Assembly: GCA_902782655.1 (NCBI GenBank)
Contig: CACZNY010000036.1
Span: forward strand, 1-11,303
Length of the DNA stretch: 11,303 nt
Source: an uncultured Lachnospiraceae bacterium
GTDB taxonomy: Bacteria > Bacillota > Clostridia > Lachnospirales > Lachnospiraceae
Direction: 5' to 3'
How positions within the stretch are numbered: the stretch's first letter is position 1; every line of letters begins with the position of its first letter. Made by a program: the position numbers and the translations under genes. Positions 6,595 through 11,303 of the stretch are shown piece after piece. The notes below the pieces were generated by a model. That model searched no databases and was not told the DNA's origin. It saw nothing but the letters and a program-made list of their open reading frames with translations.

Positions 6595-7876
6595 GATCTC
6601 CCTCAAGCTGCTCCGCTTTAAGCTGATAACCCCCGGCATCAAGCTCTTCTCTGATATATCTGTCTTCAATGACAGTCCTGTCGTCCTCAGTCCTTATATA
6701 AGGCGCGGCCTCCCGTACAAAGGACTGCCTGATATAAAAGCCCTCTTCGTCCTCTCCGAGGGTAAGCTCCCTCGGAACCGACATCATTCCGTGCCAGTTT
6801 TCCCCATGGTTTTTTGTCCGAAGCCAGGCTATGCTGATGATCCTGTCCGGGACTCCCGAAAAGCTCTGGGCGGCATAGGGTATCCCGTTCGCATAAAGAG
6901 AGCGCATCGGGGTCTCCGGCACAAAGCTGAAGCCGTCAAAGCTTCCGATGTAATAATATCCGTCCGCGCTCATAAAGGCCCATTTATCCTCTGAAAGCCC
7001 TAAAAGATCAGGACACTCCCACATGGGCGGATAACTCATCTCCTGAGTCTTTTCCCAGTCACTGAGGTTTTCCGACCTTAATATCATGAAGCGGTTATCC
7101 GTAAGATACAAAGACATGATATAGGCTCCGCTCTTTTGATGATAAAAGATCTTCGGATCCCTGTTTTCCGAAGCCATGGTCGGCAGCTCCCAGTCCGGCA
7201 GCTTTTTCAGCGTACGGCCTCCATCCGCGGAGAAGGCGAGACGCTGCGTGAAATGTCTCAAAGGTTCACCGCCCTCCTCTCCTTTATCCTCTGCCGCCAG
7301 GGTATAGTAAAAAAGAAGCGAATCCTTCGGAAGCGAAAAAGCCCCCTGCGAATTTATAAGACCGCAGCCCGAAAACATCGTGCCTCCTTCATCCGGAAAG
7401 AGCACATCTCCCTGAAACCGGAAATGGATCAGATCCTCCGAGACGGCATGCCCCCAGCTCATATTCCCCCATGCGTTGTCCATGGGATTATGCTGGTGGT
7501 ACATATGCCACAGTCCGTTGTGATATACGAGTCCGTTGGGATCATTCAGGGAACCGTAGGGGGCATGGTAATGGAGGATATCTCCTTCCGCCCCCTCCGT
7601 CCCGTATGAAGGTGTATCCGTAAAAAAGCATTCCTCTGCGACCGGATAAGGTGCATCCGTATCTATCTCCAATTCTCCGCCCTTTATATCCTCACTCTCC
7701 AGAGGCAGATATGCGTAGTAGTCGCAGCTGTCCTTGCTCCCTTCGTTTTTTTCCGGCAGCCGGAAGGTATATACGAGCCGGCCGCCGCAGCTTACCGTAA
7801 GATAATATCTGTCCCAGCAGTCAGGATTGGTCCAAACAGGGACTGCGAGATACGCTCCCGATACATTAAGCTTCAT
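6581..7876 (-). CDS. GH32 beta-fructosidase (sucrose / fructo-oligosaccharide hydrolase), C-terminal domain cut short
   Basis: A 431-residue cytoplasmic glycoside hydrolase family 32 enzyme, which removes fructose from sucrose, kestose or similar beta-fructosides. It starts with about 100 residues of extra beta-rich sequence, followed by the five-bladed propeller. Catalytic residues are all present: nucleophile D112 in SLNDPNG, the transition-state RDP at 239-241, and acid/base E287 in MWECPD. HQHNP at 128-131 and WGHAVSEDL at 141-149 are also family motifs. After the propeller (about 385) only some 45 residues remain, so most of the usual C-terminal beta-sandwich is missing. No other reading frame continues it, because the amylosucrase gene begins there and overlaps by 14 bases. 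The ATG at 7876 is 3 bp after the permease stop with an AAGGGA site. It could prefer sucrose or short fructans, and the sequence does not decide which. Confidence 0.87.
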   Translation of the reverse strand: MKLNVSGAYLAVPVWTNPDCWDRYYLTVSCGGRLVYTFRLPEKNEGSKDSCDYYAYLPLESEDIKGGELEIDTDAPYPVAEECFFTDTPSYGTEGAEGDILHYHAPYGSLNDPNGLVYHNGLWHMYHQHNPMDNAWGNMSWGHAVSEDLIHFRFQGDVLFPDEGGTMFSGCGLINSQGAFSLPKDSLLFYYTLAAEDKGEEGGEPLRHFTQRLAFSADGGRTLKKLPDWELPTMASENRDPKIFYHQKSGAYIMSLYLTDNRFMILRSENLSDWEKTQEMSYPPMWECPDLLGLSEDKWAFMSADGYYYIGSFDGFSFVPETPMRSLYANGIPYAAQSFSGVPDRIISIAWLRTKNHGENWHGMMSVPRELTLGEDEEGFYIRQSFVREAAPYIRTEDDRTVIEDRYIREELDAGGYQLKAEQLEGDHDGI

Positions 7877-7879
7877 TTC

Positions 7880-8740
7880 TCATCCCTTTACCGCACCGGA
7901 GGTGACACCCTTGACGATGTATCTCTGAAGGAAGAGATACAGGATCAGTATAGGCAGCATCGCAAGAAGCAGCGCAGCCATCACCAGGCCTATATCCGTG
8001 GAATAGGTGCCGTAGAAGCTCTGGGTCGCTATGGGTATCGTATAAAGCTCCTTCTTCTGGAGCACAAGGCTCGGGAGCAGGTAATCATTCCAGAATGCCA
8101 TCGCGTCAATGATGGTGATGGTGGCAATGGTGGGCTTAAGCAGAGGGAATACGATCTTCCAGAAGGTCTGCCATCTGGTACAGCCGTCTATAAAGGCCGC
8201 CTCCTCAAGCTCTATGGGTATATTGGTATGGATGGCTCCGTGGAACATGAAGGTAGCCATCGAAACCGAGAATCCCGTATGCAGGAGCACAAGGGTGAGC
8301 CTGTGATTGAGCACTCCCACGATACCGCCGTAAACGGAAACCAGGGGAACCATCAGCACCTGGAATGGAATGACCATGGATGCCACCATAAGTGAGAAGA
8401 GCAGCGTGCAGGCCTTCCATTTATTCCTTACGATCACGAAGCTTGCCATCGAGGAAAAGATGATCGTAAGCACTGTCGCAGAGATAGTGATCACCACAGA
8501 ATTAAAGAATACCCTCCAGAAATCCATCTTCCTCATGGCTTCAGGGAAATTCTTCGTCGTAAAACCGTGCTTTCCTATGAGAGCAAGGGGATTGGAGGTG
8601 ATATCCGCCTTGGTCTTGAACACATTGATCACCACAAGAAGGAAGGGTGAAACAAACAGGAAGAACAATATCACGAGCACCACAAGCATTATGGCATGTA
8701 CTGCTCTTTTCTTTTTTAAGGCTTTTTCCGAATCGTTCAT
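7880..8740 (-). CDS. CUT1 carbohydrate ABC transporter permease, MalG type
   Basis: A 286-residue inner-membrane permease with about six membrane segments. The first is at about 15-40 and the last at about 251-272. The cytoplasmic EAA loop, which docks the ATPase, reads EAAFIDGCTRWQTFWKIVFP at 180-199, a typical MalG-class form. It pairs with the other permease to form the sugar channel for the binding protein at 9703-11007. Its start overlaps the preceding stop by one base (TAATG), with an AGGTGGG site upstream, implying coupled translation and equal amounts of the two permeases. The substrate is inferred from the downstream GH32 and amylosucrase genes to be sucrose or a small fructoside. 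Confidence 0.93.
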   Translation of the reverse strand: MNDSEKALKKKRAVHAIMLVVLVILFFLFVSPFLLVVINVFKTKADITSNPLALIGKHGFTTKNFPEAMRKMDFWRVFFNSVVITISATVLTIIFSSMASFVIVRNKWKACTLLFSLMVASMVIPFQVLMVPLVSVYGGIVGVLNHRLTLVLLHTGFSVSMATFMFHGAIHTNIPIELEEAAFIDGCTRWQTFWKIVFPLLKPTIATITIIDAMAFWNDYLLPSLVLQKKELYTIPIATQSFYGTYSTDIGLVMAALLLAMLPILILYLFLQRYIVKGVTSGAVKG

Positions 8741-9618
8741 TATGCTCCCACCTCTCCTTTCTTACCGATATAGACCTGGGTCACACCGACTATGGCGCAG
8801 ATAATGAAAAGAATGAGCGCCTCGGCCTGTCCTGTTCCGTAATTCTTATAGGTAAATGCCTGATTGTACACATGCATGGCTGCCAGCACCGATGAATTGA
8901 AGGGCTCGCCCTTCGTCAATGAAAGGTTCACATCATAGACCATGAAGCAGCGGGTGATGCTCAGGAAAATGCACTGCACGAAGCTTGCGCGCATCAGGGG
9001 TATGGTCACGTTCTTCATAGCCTGTGCAGGTGTGCAGCCGTCGATCATCGCCGCCTCCTTTAAGGAATCCGGCACGCTCATGAAGCCCGCCACGTAGATC
9101 AGCATCATGTAGCCCGCATACTGCCATACGGATACCAGGATGAGACAGAACATGGCTCCTCCCGGAGTGGAAAGCAGTGACGGATTGGAGCCCCCGGTGA
9201 GCGCATCGGCAACTGCGACAAAGGCTCTGTTGAAAACAAACTTCCACACATAACCGAGTACGATACCGCCGATGAGATTGGGGATGAAGAATCCCGCCCT
9301 GAAGAAATTCTGTCCCTTTACCCCGCTGGTCACAAGATATGCCAGGAAAAAGGCCAGGGCATTGATAAGAACGACGGCAAAAAAGGAATAGATCAGGGTG
9401 CGCTCCAGAGCCTGCCAGTATGCCACGTCAGCTACGGATGCCGCATAATTATCCAGCCCGACAAAGGGCTTGGTCCTTGATATCCCGTCCCAGCTTGTAA
9501 ATGTCAGATACAATCCGTAAACAAACGGGATGATAACGGTCCCCAGAAAGAGGATCAGCGCCGGTCCCGCAAACATCATGTACTGGGAAAATTTATATGA
9601 GAATTTATTTCTGTTCAT
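8740..9618 (-). CDS. CUT1 carbohydrate ABC transporter permease, MalF/MsmF type
   Basis: A 292-residue inner-membrane permease with about six membrane segments, first at about 15-40 and last at about 265-285. Its EAA loop reads EAAMIDGCTPAQAMKNVTIP at 188-207. It forms the second half of the sugar channel with the MalG-type protein. The ATG at 9618 is preceded by an AAAGGGGG ribosome site placed immediately after a small AT-rich hairpin (9631-9648). It lies 84 bp downstream of the binding-protein gene, the widest gap in the operon, which contains two stem-loops. No ATP-binding subunit is encoded nearby, so a shared MsmK/MsiK-type ATPase encoded elsewhere is expected. Confidence 0.93.
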   Translation of the reverse strand: MNRNKFSYKFSQYMMFAGPALILFLGTVIIPFVYGLYLTFTSWDGISRTKPFVGLDNYAASVADVAYWQALERTLIYSFFAVVLINALAFFLAYLVTSGVKGQNFFRAGFFIPNLIGGIVLGYVWKFVFNRAFVAVADALTGGSNPSLLSTPGGAMFCLILVSVWQYAGYMMLIYVAGFMSVPDSLKEAAMIDGCTPAQAMKNVTIPLMRASFVQCIFLSITRCFMVYDVNLSLTKGEPFNSSVLAAMHVYNQAFTYKNYGTGQAEALILFIICAIVGVTQVYIGKKGEVGA

Positions 9619-9630
9619 ATGTCCCCCTTT

Positions 9631-9648
9631 TTAAAAGCAGCCTTTTAA
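9631..9648 (-). promoter_or_regulatory. Small AT-rich hairpin next to the permease ribosome site
   Basis: TTAAAAG (9631-9637) and CTTTTAA (9642-9648) form a perfect 7-bp stem with a 4-base loop. In the minus-strand transcript it ends directly before the AAAGGGGG ribosome site of the permease at 9618. It could influence access to that site or serve as the tail of the upstream hairpin region. Its AU-rich stem is weak. Confidence 0.35.
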
Positions 9649-9651
9649 CAA

Positions 9652-9679
9652 ATACGGGATGCCTCACGGCACCCCGTAT
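9652..9679 (-). terminator. Intra-operon stem-loop with GUGA tetraloop after the binding-protein gene
   Basis: Arms 9652-9663 and 9668-9679 form a 12-bp stem (one G-U pair in minus-strand RNA) closed by GUGA, a stable GNRA tetraloop. It lies 23 bases after the binding-protein stop and is followed by UUUGUU, a short and imperfect U-tract. Such structures in ABC operons partly terminate transcription or protect the 3' end of the binding-protein message, so binding protein is made in excess over the permeases. That role is known for maltose-type operons and inferred here. Confidence 0.6.
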
Positions 9680-9702
9680 GGATTTTTGAAATACAGCCCT
9701 TC

Positions 9703-11007
9703 TCAGTGCTCTGCAAGAGTTACTTCCTGCCAGTAGGTATCTATAGTCTGTCCGAAGCCGGCTCTGTCGGTCTGGTCTGCAAGATACTCCTGGAAAGCAG
9801 CACCGAGCTTTGAATAGTGATCATCGGGAAGGTAATTGTAGTTTGCGATAAGCGCTCCCTTGTCTGCGTATGCCTTTACGGAGCTTCCGAGAGGATCCGA
9901 TACGGCAAGCGTGATATTTGAGAATGCGGGTACAAGAGCGCACTCCTCTACTATGAATTTCTGTCCTTCCTCATCATAGACCATCCAGTTAAGGAAGTCC
10001 TTGGCAGCCTGTACCTGAGCCTCTGAGGTATTGTCAGAAGAATCTATGAAGAAGTACTTTGAGCCGCCGCCTACAAGCTTTGTATTGGCATCCGAGGAAG
10101 TATTCTGGGGTACAGGCATGATGCCCATATTCTCAGAGTAGTCATACTGATTGATGACCGACCAGTCCCAGTTGCCGCCGAACATGAAGGCTATCTCTCC
10201 CTCGGCAAGCTTCTGCTCGGTAACCTCACGCTCTGCGGAGATGGCGTTGCCGGCCGCATAGTTGTTTGCCTTCAGCACATCAAAGGTATCCATCATGGAA
10301 TTAAAGATCTCATCATCCTTGATGCTTGCCGATCCGTCGTGCAGGGAGGCAATGAAGGCATCGGGATCGTCATGCTGCTCATAAACCTCTGCAAGATAGT
10401 GGGCTGCAAGGGACCAGTCCTCCTTCATTATCCCGGTAGGAGCTGCCATGCCGCCGGCCTTCAGCTCATCCAGAAGGGCGCTGAAGTCATCGAGCGTCTT
10501 TACGCTTGCGGGATCAAAATCCTTGCCCGTTATCTTCTTTATGGCATCCGCATTGTAGATCACGCCTCTTGCCTCCACGCATACAGGGAAGCCGTAAACC
10601 TTGCCGTCGATGCTGATGGCCTCAGTGGTATCCTTGACCCAGTCCTCACCGCTGAGATCCTGAGCGTGCTCAGCTGCCAGCGAATAAACATCCTTTGCGT
10701 CTACCATTGCGATAGTGTAGGGCTCGTTTGAAGCATATCTTGTGGAAAGATGAGCTGCTATCGTATCGCTTGAATAATAAACCTCAAGATTTGCGTCATG
10801 GGACTGGCTGTAAGCGTCAGCCATAGCCTCAAGCTGCTCCTGGATCTCCATCTTTGAATTAAGGATGGTGACGGTGGGCTTGCCGGATGCATCCTTCGAT
10901 GAGGCTGCCGCGCCGTCTGCTGCTCCGCTGTCTGCCGAGCCTCCGCATGCTGTCAGTCCTGCTGCCATCACTCCGGCTAAGATCAGTGCTATCAGTTTCT
11001 TCTTCAT
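9703..11007 (-). CDS. Sugar ABC transporter substrate-binding lipoprotein (CUT1)
   Basis: A 434-residue extracytoplasmic solute-binding protein of the family-1 (MalE-like) class. It begins with a lysine-rich signal peptide, MKKK, then a hydrophobic core. The lipobox LTAC has its lipidated cysteine at residue 21. A Ser/Ala/Gly/Asp linker covers about 22-43. The mature fold starts with TVTILNSK (about 45-52). GEIAFMFGGNWDWSVINQYD at about 270-289 is typical of the ligand cleft and hinge region in this class, and aromatic residues such as these usually stack on sugar rings. It captures the sugar outside the membrane and delivers it to the two permeases. The ATG at 11007 follows an AAGGAGAGG site at 11012-11020. 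It is the first gene of the operon. Sucrose or short fructo-oligosaccharide as ligand is inferred from the downstream enzymes. Confidence 0.93.
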   Translation of the reverse strand: MKKKLIALILAGVMAAGLTACGGSADSGAADGAAASSKDASGKPTVTILNSKMEIQEQLEAMADAYSQSHDANLEVYYSSDTIAAHLSTRYASNEPYTIAMVDAKDVYSLAAEHAQDLSGEDWVKDTTEAISIDGKVYGFPVCVEARGVIYNADAIKKITGKDFDPASVKTLDDFSALLDELKAGGMAAPTGIMKEDWSLAAHYLAEVYEQHDDPDAFIASLHDGSASIKDDEIFNSMMDTFDVLKANNYAAGNAISAEREVTEQKLAEGEIAFMFGGNWDWSVINQYDYSENMGIMPVPQNTSSDANTKLVGGGSKYFFIDSSDNTSEAQVQAAKDFLNWMVYDEEGQKFIVEECALVPAFSNITLAVSDPLGSSVKAYADKGALIANYNYLPDDHYSKLGAAFQEYLADQTDRAGFGQTIDTYWQEVTLAEH

Positions 11008-11047
11008 AAGTCCTCTCCTTTTTGTCGTTTGATTGAATTGTTTACGG

Positions 11048-11073
11048 ATCTTTTGTTTTTATCTTTTGTTTAC
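11048..11073. repeat. 13-bp tandem direct repeat in the operon leader
   Basis: ATCTTTTGTTTTT (11048-11060) is followed immediately by ATCTTTTGTTTAC (11061-11073), 11 of 13 positions identical. On the coding strand this is an A-rich ACAAAAGAT motif repeated every 13 bp, 40-65 bases upstream of the binding-protein start. It may be a simple AT-rich duplication or a protein-binding repeat. Confidence 0.5.
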
Positions 11074-11130
11074 TTTTTCGCATAAGCAACTATCGAATCG
11101 TCTTTCTTTTGTAACTTATGCGGTTAAGTT
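11071..11130. promoter_or_regulatory. Pair of inverted 20-bp operator-like elements
   Basis: The plus-strand stretch 11111-11130 and the minus-strand stretch 11090-11071 match at 14 of 20 positions. They share a CTTATGCG core (11115-11122, and its complement at 11079-11086) and a downstream AAGT. Their centres are 40 bp apart, close to four helical turns. The right-hand copy is itself partly palindromic (AACTTA...TAAGTT, 11113-11130). The layout fits binding of a dimeric sugar regulator at two sites, but the regulator is not in the window. Confidence 0.45.
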
Positions 11131-11223
11131 GATATAAAAGTAACATAGACTTCAGGGTTTTGCAACCCATATTTTTCTTCTTAGTGACTTTGTACATTTT
11201 CTGCGGCCGGGATTGTATAAAAT

Positions 11224-11297
11224 GATACAAACGCCAAAAGTCTAAATGGCGTTTGAACTTGTTCAAAAAGCCATTTGACTTTGGGCGTCGTTGTATC
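11224..11297. repeat. Long imperfect palindrome (about 74 bp)
   Basis: The left arm, 11224-11258, is the near reverse complement of 11261-11297. Outer GATACAA/TTGTATC, ACGCC/GGCGT, AAATGGC/GCCATTT and the central TTTGAAC-TT-GTTCAAA all match, with only a few mismatches and 1-2 base indels. A competing perfect 8-bp stem (11228-11235 with 11248-11255) lies inside. TTGTAT also occurs at 11213-11218, making TTGTAT-6-ATACAA with the left end. It may be the terminator of a gene to the right or an intergenic repeat element. It carries no strong U-tract on either side. Confidence 0.6.
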
Positions 11298-11303
11298 AAA
11301 ACA

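Larger units (their letters stand above)
11008..11303. other. Operon leader and upstream region, no gene
   Basis: These 296 AT-rich bases hold no convincing gene. From the start codon outward they contain the ribosome site, a 13-bp tandem repeat, a pair of inverted operator-like elements, a short GGGTT/AACCC hairpin (11155-11168) followed on the plus strand by a T-rich run, and a long palindrome at the edge. I found no convincing minus-strand -35/-10 pair for the operon; TATATC at 11131-11136 is a possible -10 without a good -35. On the plus strand TTGTAA (11109-11114) and TATAAA (11133-11138), 18 bp apart, could form a divergent promoter. Confidence 0.5.

Noticed and set aside
6595..6669. 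25-residue N-terminal extension of the amylosucrase
   Set aside because: It lies wholly within the GH32 coding region and adds residues unlike the family. The ATG at 6594 has a ribosome site and aligns with known amylosucrase N-termini.
6581..6669. Frameshift hiding the rest of the GH32 C-terminal domain
   Set aside because: The other frames across the junction read as amylosucrase N-terminus or as unrelated sequence, so the missing beta-sandwich is not recoverable by a one-base shift.
11090..11299. Possible 69-residue minus-strand gene
   Set aside because: It runs through the long palindrome and the operator-like repeats, resembles no family I know, and has the Lys/Arg-rich composition of AT-rich noncoding DNA.
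11008..11303. CcpA catabolite-control (cre) site upstream of the sugar operon
   Set aside because: I looked for the WTGNAANCGNWNNCA-type pattern and found no good match. The palindromes present have different cores.

Overview
The window looks like chromosomal DNA from a low-to-moderate GC Gram-positive anaerobe, most likely a clostridial Lachnospiraceae member. This is inferred from strong AGGAG-type ribosome binding sites, a lipobox solute-binding protein, a CUT1 sugar ABC operon without its own ATPase, a PfoR-type EIIC protein, and a ParB-like/BMP fusion paired with a metallophosphoesterase, a pairing I associate with that family. No phage, insertion-sequence, CRISPR, tRNA or rRNA features are visible.

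Left part (1-1996, minus strand): the N-terminal part of a Cache-domain membrane sensor, probably a methyl-accepting chemotaxis protein, runs off the left edge. Upstream of it is a stand-alone PTS EIIC_2/PfoR-like membrane protein. Each has a plausible promoter of its own. The EIIC gene also has a strong inverted repeat at its predicted transcription start.

Middle (2180-4734, plus strand): a two-gene unit is transcribed divergently from the EIIC gene, from a good sigma-A promoter. Its first gene encodes a cytoplasmic protein with a ParB-like N-terminal region and a C-terminal BMP-type ligand-binding domain. The second gene overlaps it by ATGA and encodes a calcineurin-like metallophosphoesterase whose first metal motif is DEE instead of the usual DxH. 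The function of this pair is not established. It is the most unusual protein-level feature here.

Right part (11007 down to 4756, minus strand): a five-gene sucrose or fructo-oligosaccharide operon encodes a sugar-binding lipoprotein, two CUT1 permeases, a cytoplasmic GH32 beta-fructosidase and an amylosucrase-type GH13 enzyme. The inferred route is import of sucrose or short fructosides, then cytoplasmic cleavage by GH32 and/or glucosyl transfer to alpha-glucan by the amylosucrase with release of fructose. Genes after the binding protein are tightly packed (TAATG, 3-bp and 14-bp junctions). A GNRA-capped stem-loop separates the highly expressed type of gene (binding protein) from the permeases. 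The GH32 enzyme lacks most of its C-terminal beta-sandwich, and the amylosucrase start codon lies inside its last codons. No ATPase, regulator or fructokinase gene is in view.

The AT-rich leader upstream of the operon (11008-11303) carries two inverted 20-bp operator-like elements 40 bp apart, a 13-bp tandem repeat and a roughly 74-bp imperfect palindrome at the right edge.
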